From Caryophanales bacterium (GTDB lineage: Bacteria > Bacillota > Bacilli > Bacillales > Amphibacillaceae), in the NCBI GenBank assembly GCA_026168805.1, contig JAPFDS010000056.1:62001-126000 (forward strand): a DNA stretch of 64,000 nt, in the 5' to 3' direction. Each line of letters opens with the position of its first letter. Positions within the stretch are counted from its first letter, which is position 1. Below, in pieces: positions 1 through 7,557 of this stretch. Both the position numbers and the translations under genes were made by a program. A model generated the notes under the pieces. It was not told the DNA's origin. It saw nothing but the letters and a program-made list of their open reading frames with translations, and ran no database searches.

Positions 1-547
1 GAACAACTCGTCTTACGCCCGCAAGAACTATCCAATCACCCAGAAGTGATTCGCAGACTCGGGTTAATCTCGATTAATACGGCAATCGAGTTCGATATGT
101 ATGGAAATGTAAACTCAACACATGTTGGTGGAACGCATATGATGAATGGAATCGGTGGGTCAGGTGACTTTGCTCGGAATGCTCGCTACTCTATTTTTGT
201 AACGAAATCTACCGCAAAAGACGGCTTGGTTTCAAGTGTAGTTCCATTTGTTAGTCACGTGGACCATACAGAACATGATGTAGATGTTGTCATAACAGAA
301 CAAGGATATGCGGATATTAGAGGATTGTCTCCACGTGAAAGAGCTGAAGTGATTATAAACAATTGTGTGCATCCTAGCTATCGTGCACAAATGAGATCCT
401 ATTATGAAAAAGCTTCTGCTAATACATGCTGGTGGCCAAACACCACATGTATTAGCAGAAGCTTTTTCATGGCATACTCGATTAAAAGAGACAGGATCAA
501 TGTTTGAACACGTCGAAAAATTACGCTCAAATGAAGCGATGGAATAA
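1..547 (+). pseudogene. Acetyl-CoA hydrolase / CoA-transferase family, 3' part, frameshifted
   Basis: This is the C-terminal part of a CoA-transferase of the acetyl-CoA hydrolase / butyrate-acetate CoA-transferase family. The gene is open from base 1 in frame 1 and begins before the window. Family signatures visible are RPQELSNHPEVIRRLG, a VNSTHVGG stretch, GGSGDFARNA and VVITEQGYADIRGLSP. After YYEKASANTC the reading frame is lost. A second frame then gives GGQTPHVLAEAFSWHTRL and ends in MFEHVEKLRSNEAME with a stop at 545-547, which is exactly the tail expected of the family. Removing the single C at 429 joins the two frames, so this is one gene carrying a one-base insertion, or a sequencing error. 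The break lies in the loop side of a 25-bp palindrome (404-470). The family call is secure; whether the gene is really broken is not known. Confidence 0.85.
404..470. repeat. 25-bp perfect inverted repeat inside the CoA-transferase gene
   Basis: Bases 404-428 and 446-470 are perfect reverse complements. Inside them TGGTG (430-434) pairs with CACCA (441-445), leaving a six-base loop GCCAAA. The only unpaired base in the stem is C429, the same base that breaks the reading frame. Both arms are protein coding. Confidence 0.9.
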
Positions 548-600
548 GGTGAAACGACCAATCGTTGACTGCATCAATGATAGGGTTCTATATAAATAGG

Positions 601-631
601 AAGCAGGCGATCACATACACATCGCCTGCTT
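601..631. terminator. Intrinsic terminator between CoA-transferase and yitT-like gene
   Basis: Arms AAGCAGGCGAT (601-611) and ATCGCCTGCTT (621-631) pair perfectly around a nine-base loop. T-rich DNA follows on the + side up to the T7 run near 642-648. It lies between convergent genes and probably serves both. Confidence 0.7.
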
Positions 632-646
632 GTTGTTTGAATTTTT

Positions 647-1480
647 TTATTTTGAACGTTTATATCCTGTCCGGGTTAATTCTTGTACAGGATGTTCAGT
701 TATGTAAGCTTTTGGATCAACATCTTGGATAATTTTACGTAACATTACAATTTCTTGGCTATTAATGACGAGATACAGGACGTCTTTTGAATGTCCAGTA
801 TACCCACCTCGTCCTTCTAGAATCGTTAAACCTCGTGCCATTTGATCGGTGACATGATGGAGCAATTCTTCAGGTTTGTTGGAAATAATAAGAACAGCAC
901 TTCGTTCAGTGACCCCATCCACAACAATATCAAGCACTTTGGCTCCGACATACACCGAAATGAGTGTATACATTGCTTTTTCCTGGCCAATCACAAAAAC
1001 CGAACCGGCAATAACGGCAATATCAATGATGAGCATTCCTTTACCGATCCCCCAGCCTAAATATTGATTGGCTAAGCGAGCTAGAATCGATGAACCACCT
1101 GATGTTCCTCCTGCTCTGAACATGAGTCCAATTCCACCACCGATTAGTAATCCAGCAAATAGAGCTGCAAGTAATGTGTCACCATAATCGTGGCCGAAGT
1201 TAGATGTGAAATGTAAAAATATGGATGAAAATACAATTGATACGATCGTATACATGGTCACACGTATTTCGAATAATCTATAACCCACTATAAGTAGTAC
1301 CGAGTTAATTGCAAAGTTCACCAGTCCTGGAGACCATTCAAATAAATAATAGGTTACAATGGTAATACCGATTACTCCACCTTCAGATAATCGATTGGGA
1401 ATAGCAAAATAGTTGACCCCGACGGCAAAAATAAATGAACCTATTATAATTAAGGCAACTTCTTTGATTGTCTGATTCAT
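647..1480 (-). CDS. YitT family membrane protein
   Basis: This is a polytopic membrane protein of the YitT/YpjC family (an N-terminal block of about five membrane spans, formerly DUF161, followed by a C-terminal DUF2179 domain). The first ~200 residues are hydrophobic with glycine-rich repeats (GGVIGITIV, LLIGGGIGLMFRAGGTSGGSS). The soluble tail contains RGLTILEGRGGYTGHSKDVLY, the family's cytosolic domain. The start is ATG at 1480 because AAAGGAGGCC lies six bases upstream; an in-frame ATG at 1507 has no such site and would place the Shine-Dalgarno inside the gene. The function of the family is not established. The gene stands alone between convergent and co-directional neighbours. Confidence 0.88.
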   Translation of the reverse strand: MNQTIKEVALIIIGSFIFAVGVNYFAIPNRLSEGGVIGITIVTYYLFEWSPGLVNFAINSVLLIVGYRLFEIRVTMYTIVSIVFSSIFLHFTSNFGHDYGDTLLAALFAGLLIGGGIGLMFRAGGTSGGSSILARLANQYLGWGIGKGMLIIDIAVIAGSVFVIGQEKAMYTLISVYVGAKVLDIVVDGVTERSAVLIISNKPEELLHHVTDQMARGLTILEGRGGYTGHSKDVLYLVINSQEIVMLRKIIQDVDPKAYITEHPVQELTRTGYKRSK

Positions 1481-1569
1481 TGTATTGGCCTCCTTTATTA
1501 AATCCATTAACCATTATAGAAGAAACGACATAGATATACAACGTTCAACTGTATGATGAACAACAACTT

Positions 1570-2556
1570 CTAATGCGTATCAAAAATTGTTTGAATATCC
1601 GTGATGTTGTTCGTTGTCGTCATCGCTAACATGAGTAAAATACGGGCTTTTTGTGGGTGTAAATTATCGGCACATACGACTGGATATTGATTAAAATGTT
1701 CAATACCAACAACTCTTCCGTTTCCTACACGGCTGCTCCGGACAATAACAACACCCTTGTTCGCAGCTTCTGCAAGAGCCACATCCTCATCAGGAGAACA
1801 TCTTCCTGCGCCAGTACCTGCCATAACGATTCCATCATATACATTCGCTTCGGTTGCGAGTCGAATGAGATCACCTGTTGCTCCAGCATATGAATATATG
1901 ATTCCTACACGTGGCATGTCATCATAGGATTTCTGGGCAAATGCGGATTGGTACGTATGGAGCCGTGTAGGCGTGCGGTAAAATTGTACGGTATTATCCG
2001 GATCAATAAATCCGAGATAACCGAATTGCCCCGATTGAAATGTTTCCAGGCGGTACGTATTTGTTTTTGTCACTTCTCGTGCGCAACTAATTTCGTCATT
2101 CGCAACAACGACAACACCTTTTCCGTACGCATCAGGGTGAACAGCTACACGAAAAGCATGTAACAAATTCATCTGAGCATCACTACTCATCGCGTTAAAA
2201 GGACGTTGTGCCCCAACCATCACAATCGGTTTTTGTGTAGGGACCGTTACGTGTAAAAAGTAAGCTGTCTCTTCAATCGTATTTGTCCCGTGGGTAATGA
2301 CGACTCCGTCATATCCAGCTGTTAATGCTTGAGTAATTTCTCGTTGTAAAGTAATCCAATGCTGTTCATTGATCGCGGTACTACTCACATTAACCATTTG
2401 TTTCACATCAATGTTGGCAATGGAATAGAGTTCAGGAATGTGCTCTAAAAAATCATCTCCCGTGAGTTGCCCGGAAATATAATCCTTTAGATCAATTCTT
2501 GATGTTCCATGAGCAGAAATCGTTCCACCCATGGCGATTAATAATATTTTTTTCAT
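1570..2556 (-). CDS. L-asparaginase, bacterial type I/II (AnsA/AnsB) family
   Basis: Hydrolyses L-asparagine to aspartate and ammonia. The N-terminal GGTI places the nucleophile at Thr12. Tyr26 in KDYISG, Ser59 in NVSST, Thr91 in THGTNT and Lys164 in EVTKTNT match the known active-site set. The tail NLHPQKARILLMLAMT is typical of the family. One difference stands out: the usual HGTDT aspartate that contacts the substrate amino group is Asn92 here. There is no signal peptide, so it is probably cytosolic. The start at 2556 is chosen because GGAGGAG sits just upstream; the in-frame ATG at 2586 has no site. The gene is divergent from the dipeptidase. A second, unrelated asparaginase lies at 41874. 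Confidence 0.88.
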   Translation of the reverse strand: MKKILLIAMGGTISAHGTSRIDLKDYISGQLTGDDFLEHIPELYSIANIDVKQMVNVSSTAINEQHWITLQREITQALTAGYDGVVITHGTNTIEETAYFLHVTVPTQKPIVMVGAQRPFNAMSSDAQMNLLHAFRVAVHPDAYGKGVVVVANDEISCAREVTKTNTYRLETFQSGQFGYLGFIDPDNTVQFYRTPTRLHTYQSAFAQKSYDDMPRVGIIYSYAGATGDLIRLATEANVYDGIVMAGTGAGRCSPDEDVALAEAANKGVVIVRSSRVGNGRVVGIEHFNQYPVVCADNLHPQKARILLMLAMTTTNNITDIQTIFDTH

Positions 2557-2738
2557 AGTCTCCTCCGAAAGAAAAACGTTATGCATATTAGATTACATGA
2601 ACGCGCCAAGTTGTGCAAAAACCATACGATGAAGCTCATTCAATAGTAGTATAAACAACCGAAAGGAAAGTAAACGATTTCTTTGGTATACTGTACAATA
2701 AGTAAAAGATTCGAATAATTAGAAGGAGATGTACATGT

Positions 2739-3689
2739 ATGAAAGTAATTGATACACATTGTGATGCATTACTGCGCTTACAACTAGCAAAAAACGGGAG
2801 TTCTTATGGGGTCGAACCAATTGATTTTAGAACATCTCATGAAATTGAAACGAGCCTCGTCAGGTTGGAACAAGGAAATGTCATGGCTCAGTTTTTCGCT
2901 ATTTTTATCGAACCTGAAGTGCCTTTTGATTTAAAATGGCAATACGCTCTTGAGCAAATTGATCTATTTTATACGGAAATTCTTGGTAAAAATAAAGAAA
3001 TGAAACACATTCGGAAATGGGAAGACTTCCATACGTTGAAAGATGGTGAAATCGGAGCTGTTTTAACGTTAGAAGGTGCGGATGCTTTTGGGGATGACTT
3101 GGTAAAATTGCGTACGCTTTATCGTTTAGGTGTTCTGTCGATGGGAATGACATGGAACTATCCGAACCTTTGTGCGGATGGAGCAGGGGAATCTAGAGGT
3201 GGAGGTTTGACCGACTTTGGTAAAGAAGTCGTCAAGCTAAACAACGAACATAAAGTCTTTACCGATGTGTCCCATGCAACGGTAAATGGATTTTGGGATA
3301 TTTTAGAGCATTCCGATTATCCCATCGCCAGTCATTCAAATGCGCGAGCAAAATGTGATCACGTTCGTAACTTGTATGATGATCAAATTAAAGAAATGTT
3401 TGCGAAAAATGGGCTTATTCACGTTGTCTTCAACCCACCATTTATTAACGAAGGGGAAAGAGGCGGTACCTTAAAAGATCTGATCAATCACATTGATCAT
3501 TTATGTGCCCTCGGTGGTGAAAAGCAAATTGGATTCGGTTCGGATTTTGACGGGATTGCTTGTTATATTGACCAGTTAGAACATGCAGGACAGTTCCCGA
3601 ATTTAATTAATGAGTTGTTAAAACATTACTCAGAAGATCAAGTACGTGGGTTTGCTTCAGAAAACTTCTTAAGAAATTTACCGAAATAA
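2739..3689 (+). CDS. Membrane (renal) dipeptidase, peptidase family M19
   Basis: A zinc dipeptidase of the M19 family that cleaves dipeptides, often including those with a D-residue. The metal ligands can be followed in order: His7 and Asp9 in DTHCD, Glu112 in TLEGADAF, His179 in DVSHATV and His199 in PIASHSNAR. The tail carries GFGSDFDG and the ENFLR helix. At 316 residues it has normal length for bacterial homologues. It has no signal peptide, so despite the family name it is cytosolic. AAGGAGATG precedes the ATG. It is followed 61 bp later by the serine hydrolase gene, with a weak hairpin between them. Confidence 0.92.
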   Translation: MKVIDTHCDALLRLQLAKNGSSYGVEPIDFRTSHEIETSLVRLEQGNVMAQFFAIFIEPEVPFDLKWQYALEQIDLFYTEILGKNKEMKHIRKWEDFHTLKDGEIGAVLTLEGADAFGDDLVKLRTLYRLGVLSMGMTWNYPNLCADGAGESRGGGLTDFGKEVVKLNNEHKVFTDVSHATVNGFWDILEHSDYPIASHSNARAKCDHVRNLYDDQIKEMFAKNGLIHVVFNPPFINEGERGGTLKDLINHIDHLCALGGEKQIGFGSDFDGIACYIDQLEHAGQFPNLINELLKHYSEDQVRGFASENFLRNLPK

Positions 3690-3694
3690 AACAA

Positions 3695-3728
3695 ATGGAG
3701 GTGCTCATCGTTGAGTGCCTCTATTTAT
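3695..3728 (+). terminator. Hairpin downstream of dipeptidase gene
   Basis: GGAGGTGCTCA pairs with TGAGTGCCTC around TCGT, with one imperfect position, followed by TATTTATAT. The T-run is weak, so it may only partly stop transcription. Confidence 0.45.
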
Positions 3729-3750
3729 ATAAGGGAGGGGCAACATACAT

Positions 3751-5118
3751 ATGAAAACATACAGTGAAGAACTATTTGATTACATACAAACGACGTGTAA
3801 GCATGCGAATGTACCAGGAACAGCAGTACTTGTTACTGAAGACGGACGTACGATTCATGAACAAATGATTGGCTATAGAGATGTGGATAAACAATATCCA
3901 GTCACTCGTGAAACGATTTTTGGTGTGGCGTCGATTACAAAATCCTTTGCGACCCTCGCGATTATGCAACTAGCTGAAAAGGGGGTTTTGTCAGTAAATG
4001 ATCCTGTATCGAAATGGATCAAAGATTTTCAAGTGAGTGATCCAACGTTTGATGAAGAGATAACGATTCACCATTTAATGACACATACAGCAGGATTTCC
4101 AGGCATGGAAGGGGTCCATCTAGCACGGATGAACAGTGTAGAGAACGATTCTGATGGGAAGCGGTTATTTAGTTTAGATCCTGCAGAGTATGATCAACGA
4201 TTAGAAAATGTAAACGATCTTGTTGAGTGGCTCGCTGAAGCGGATTATGACATGCTCGCTCGTCCAGGGGAGATGTGTAATTATTCCAATGAAAGCTATG
4301 CACTTCTCCAAGCCATTATTGAAGAAGCAAGCGGGGAAGATATTTTAACGTACATGAACAGAAATGTATTTGAACCCCTGAACATGCATGACGCGACTTT
4401 TTTAGTAGATGATTTACAAGAAGCGAAAGATGTAACAGAATTATACGCCTATGCGGATGGGGAAGAAAAAACCTTTGAACATAGTCCCGTTTGGTGGGAT
4501 GTTGGGGAAATTTATACGAACGGGTCCCTTAAAGCGACAGCGGAAGAAATTACAGCGTACGCACAAATGTATATGAATGACGGAAAGTATCAAGGAAACG
4601 AAGTACTTTCAAAAGAATCTGTGGAACAAATGACACGAGCCTATGTGCATGCACCGAACGAAAACAAGTACGGATATGGCTTGCAAATTACCCATGAAAA
4701 TAGCGTGTTCGGCCATGGTGGAGCAATGAAAGGTGTTTCTTCTTATTTTCTAGTAGATAAAGAGAATCATCGCACCATCGTCGTGCTCATGAACATTGCG
4801 GAGGCTCCGGCAGGGGACATTGCAAAAGGAATTCAGAACTACTTTGTAGGAGAACAAGAAGAAATCAAACCAATCGATTGTCCACATCTAGAACAATATG
4901 TGCATACATTTCGTTCGAAAGAAGGGCAAACGGTTAAGACATTTTTACACAACGGGAAGCTTCATATGAAAGGAAAATGGAATGATATCGAACTTATGCC
5001 GATTAAAGAAGATTTGTTTGCAACAAAAGGCGGATTAAAAATAGCCTTCTTGCGGGAAGAAGGAGAAGTACGTGGAGTGTTTTCGGGGATGAGGTATATT
5101 CCGAGAGTGGATGAGTAG
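3751..5118 (+). CDS. Serine hydrolase, beta-lactamase (class C / penicillin-binding) family
   Basis: A 455-residue serine hydrolase of the AmpC/esterase EstB/PBP4* group. The nucleophile motif SxxK is Ser61-Ile-Thr-Lys64, the second motif YxN is Tyr178-Ser-Asn180, and HGG (322-324) stands in place of the third KTG motif. A C-terminal extension of about 90 residues after PAGDIAKGIQ is beta-rich. No signal peptide is seen, which favours a cytosolic esterase or D-aminopeptidase over a cell-wall PBP. GGGAGGGG lies nine bases before the ATG. The dipeptidase upstream suggests joint action on D-amino-acid peptides, but this is inference. Confidence 0.88.
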   Translation: MKTYSEELFDYIQTTCKHANVPGTAVLVTEDGRTIHEQMIGYRDVDKQYPVTRETIFGVASITKSFATLAIMQLAEKGVLSVNDPVSKWIKDFQVSDPTFDEEITIHHLMTHTAGFPGMEGVHLARMNSVENDSDGKRLFSLDPAEYDQRLENVNDLVEWLAEADYDMLARPGEMCNYSNESYALLQAIIEEASGEDILTYMNRNVFEPLNMHDATFLVDDLQEAKDVTELYAYADGEEKTFEHSPVWWDVGEIYTNGSLKATAEEITAYAQMYMNDGKYQGNEVLSKESVEQMTRAYVHAPNENKYGYGLQITHENSVFGHGGAMKGVSSYFLVDKENHRTIVVLMNIAEAPAGDIAKGIQNYFVGEQEEIKPIDCPHLEQYVHTFRSKEGQTVKTFLHNGKLHMKGKWNDIELMPIKEDLFATKGGLKIAFLREEGEVRGVFSGMRYIPRVDE

Positions 5119-5148
5119 AAAAAACTTATTAAGACAGGGGAGTACCAA

Positions 5149-5712
5149 ATGGATCTATGTGAGAGGTGTGGAAATGCTGAAATTACTATTCATTTAGCAG
5201 TAGAAGAAAGTACTGTGAGATTGTGCCAAGATTGTTTTAATGACATTAACTCTTTTGAATTAGGAGTAGAACTAGAAGAGCAACCCGAAGCTGTTTTTAT
5301 ACCAGATGTCCAAGGAGTTATGCATCATTTTAACATTATAAAACGAATTCTTCCCAATGGTATATTTTTAGAAGCAAGAGAAAATGTTTCATTAGGTTAT
5401 GCCTTTGCAGTGCATGGTGAATTGGACTCTGACCAATCCATGTTATTTCAGAAATTAATAGATAAAGTAAAGCATCATCTTTCCAAACAGTATCTTGAAG
5501 AGATGACATTCCCAGAAAGCAAACAAAAGCATCTTACAATGACTGGCGACGAGATTCAAGGTACATTCGATTATGATGAAAACAATGATGATGCCCCTTT
5601 AATTATTATCGATGGAAAACCTTATGAATGGGATGAACTTGGAAAGATATTAAGAAGTAATGAAGGGTTCCAGTTCCAATTGAAAATATCTGATTTGACA
5701 GATGATATTTAG
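5149..5712 (+). CDS. Unrecognised protein with N-terminal double-CxxC zinc finger
   Basis: A 187-residue acidic protein that I do not recognise. It opens with MDLCERCGN and LCQDC, two CxxC pairs 22 residues apart, which should bind one zinc ion. The rest has alternating polar and hydrophobic strands (GIFLEARENVSLGYAFAVHG; APLIIIDGKPYEWDELGKIL) and no membrane segment. It starts 30 bp after the serine hydrolase and has a weak GGGGAG site, so it may be co-transcribed. No function is proposed. Confidence 0.7.
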   Translation: MDLCERCGNAEITIHLAVEESTVRLCQDCFNDINSFELGVELEEQPEAVFIPDVQGVMHHFNIIKRILPNGIFLEARENVSLGYAFAVHGELDSDQSMLFQKLIDKVKHHLSKQYLEEMTFPESKQKHLTMTGDEIQGTFDYDENNDDAPLIIIDGKPYEWDELGKILRSNEGFQFQLKISDLTDDI

Positions 5713-5872
5713 TAGCGTTTCTTTGTCGTGTTTTACGTGAACTAACTGACGTTTTTAAGTGTCTAGAATGACAGTAAAATAGTATGAGTCTCAGGGGATG
5801 ATTAATTTGTTTTTAATTAATAAAGATGCAACAGTGAACTTTGTGTTTTGAATTCAGGAATTCTTGTCGACA

Positions 5873-5906
5873 ACCACCGTTCTACTATTAATAGTAGAAT
5901 GGTGGT
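5873..5906. repeat. 17-bp inverted repeat without a loop upstream of the lipoprotein gene
   Basis: ACCACCGTTCTACTATT (5873-5889) is followed directly by its reverse complement with one mismatch (5890-5906). There is no U-run, so a terminator is doubtful. The position about 50 bp before the lipoprotein gene fits an operator or a promoter-proximal hairpin. Confidence 0.55.
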
Positions 5907-5955
5907 CAATTTAATGTATAATTATGTCATTACATAAAGTGGAAGGAAGCGAATC

Positions 5956-7011
5956 ATGAAAAAGATAATAATCATTCCTTTACTGGCTTTAGGATTAATT
6001 GCTTGTCAGGCAAATACAGCAGAAATTCCAGTAAAAAAAGAAACGAATGAAACAAATGAAAATCAGGAAGTAAATGAAAGTAATTCCCCAAATAATGAAT
6101 TTGAAAAAGTTGATGTAGCACTATACGATAAAGTGATTGATAACTATGCTACTTTTACGGAAATGTCTCTGGAAGAGGCCGAAAATGCTTCTCTAGAAGG
6201 AGTAAAAAGTGGAGCCTATGACTATTTATATACCGGAAACATTTTTGAAGGAATCTCTGTAACTTATTATGACCTTAATGACGATGGAGTCGAAGAATTA
6301 CTGATTGCTCTTCGAACAGATTCGGGCGGCTATGCGCTTATCGATCTGTTCACAATTGTGGATGGAGAAGTCATTTCTCTTTTTACAGATGAAATGTCAG
6401 CGAGTGCCATGTATAAGCGCAGCGGCTTTTCACTTTCAGAAAATGGAAACCTTATTTATACAACGGCCAGTGGGAAGGGAGAAAGATATGGAGTCATCTA
6501 TGAATTAAAGGAAGAAGAAATGGAATATGTAGAAACATACGAAGTCTCACTGACAGAAGGAGATTTTGAAATCATTGAAAAAGAGTTAGAAAATACGTTA
6601 GATATAAAGACACTTGATTGGAATGCCATAGAGAAAGAAAAAGAAAGAACGGTATATGACGATTTTATGGATGGAGATTTTTCAGCAATCGAAGGAATAT
6701 GGAAGAATGGCTACGACAATGAAGGGAGTCTAGTTAGAATTGAGGGGAATGAATTTTCCTATAAAGATGGTAGTCGTTTAATCATTGATTTCACAAAAGA
6801 AGACTCGGATGAAGAATCGAGTATTTTTAACTTGATGGAAGAAGACGGTATAGGTGGCGCACGTTTATTTTTCTATCCTGAAAATAGTGAAATAGAGTTT
6901 GGGGATGAGTTTATTCCTAGTGATGCAAAGAAAAATAGATTTTTCATCACTCAAACTGATGCGCCAGAAGAAAAAGCTATTTACTATAAGGTAAGTGAGT
7001 TAAAAGACTAA
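5956..7011 (+). CDS. Putative lipoprotein with an acidic DxNxDGxEE-type repeat
   Basis: A secreted lipoprotein: the signal peptide KKIIIIPLLALGLIAC ends in the lipobox LIAC, with the lipidated Cys at residue 17. An asparagine- and glutamate-rich linker follows. At about residues 97-108 there is a YDLNDDGVEELLIAL segment, resembling calcium-binding FG-GAP/EF-hand-like loops seen in many Firmicute lipoproteins. The C-terminal third contains another domain (IEGIWKNGYDNEGSLVRI) of a kind that binds unknown ligands. GGAAGGAAG lies ahead of the ATG. The function is unknown. It stands alone before the restriction island. Confidence 0.8.
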   Translation: MKKIIIIPLLALGLIACQANTAEIPVKKETNETNENQEVNESNSPNNEFEKVDVALYDKVIDNYATFTEMSLEEAENASLEGVKSGAYDYLYTGNIFEGISVTYYDLNDDGVEELLIALRTDSGGYALIDLFTIVDGEVISLFTDEMSASAMYKRSGFSLSENGNLIYTTASGKGERYGVIYELKEEEMEYVETYEVSLTEGDFEIIEKELENTLDIKTLDWNAIEKEKERTVYDDFMDGDFSAIEGIWKNGYDNEGSLVRIEGNEFSYKDGSRLIIDFTKEDSDEESSIFNLMEEDGIGGARLFFYPENSEIEFGDEFIPSDAKKNRFFITQTDAPEEKAIYYKVSELKD

Positions 7012-7304
7012 ATATGTTGAATACTCAATCATACTTTGCTTGAATTTTATTTTTTATTTTTGAAAATATAACACCTATCGATGCAAACAGTGTAATATCT
7101 ATAATTACTAAACTGTCATATACCACCATGTAAAGGGATTAAGATGGACTGAGTATGCATGAAACCTGTGTTGGTATTCTCAAAACGTTAGAACGAATGT
7201 TGACGTATCAAGGGCTTGCATGCGGGTTCTGATGCAATTTTTGATACAACGATAAAACTTACTTTAAAGCACGGGTAGAAATGTCGGTGCTTTTTTGTGT
7301 TCTC

Positions 7305-7432
7305 TTATAACGAATCTAACAAGTCTAGAGCATCTTCGTCTTGTTCATGTTTCTTTTCAGGCATTAATTCAAGATAACTGGTATATCTAAGCCAACAATT
7401 TATCGAGAAATAAAGAGGGAAAATTCGATTAA
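7305..7432 (-). pseudogene. Possible C-terminal remnant of a lost gene
   Basis: On the minus strand a stop-bounded frame of about 42 codons reads like protein, ending in YLELMPEKKHEQ and then an acidic DEDALDLLDSL tail and a TAA at 7305-7307. It has no start codon and is preceded by an in-frame stop. I do not recognise the family. It could be the end of a gene deleted when the island formed, or chance. Confidence 0.25.
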
Positions 7433-7460
7433 ATCATAATAGAAATATTGTATAAGTAAG

Positions 7461-7488
7461 GCTCTTACATGTGTAAGGGCTTTTCTTG
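7461..7488 (+). terminator. Hairpin upstream of hsdR
   Basis: GCTCTTAC pairs with GTAAGGGC around ATGT with one G-U pair, followed by TTTTCTTGTTTTC. It looks like the terminator of a gene that is no longer recognisable. Confidence 0.5.
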
Positions 7489-7557
7489 TTTTCTGTGATA
7501 TACTGGAAGTAGACTAATATACCTATTTTATACAGTGCGGAAAAGGTGGGGATAGGA

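Larger units (their letters stand above)
7012..7557. other. Gene-poor island edge with short coding remnants and two hairpins
   Basis: Contains no full gene. A + strand ORF of about 25 codons (ATG near 7157, ending TGCGGGTTCTGA near 7232) and a minus-strand remnant (7305-7432) look like gene debris. A weak hairpin AAAGCAC/GTGCTTT with T6 is at 7266-7296. A better terminator is at 7461-7488. This may mark the left edge of an inserted segment carrying the restriction system. Confidence 0.4.

Noticed and set aside
232-561. A 109-codon minus-strand frame opposite the CoA-transferase gene
   Set aside because: It is antisense to clearly family-conserved sequence, and it reads the same EKASANTC peptide only because of the palindrome.
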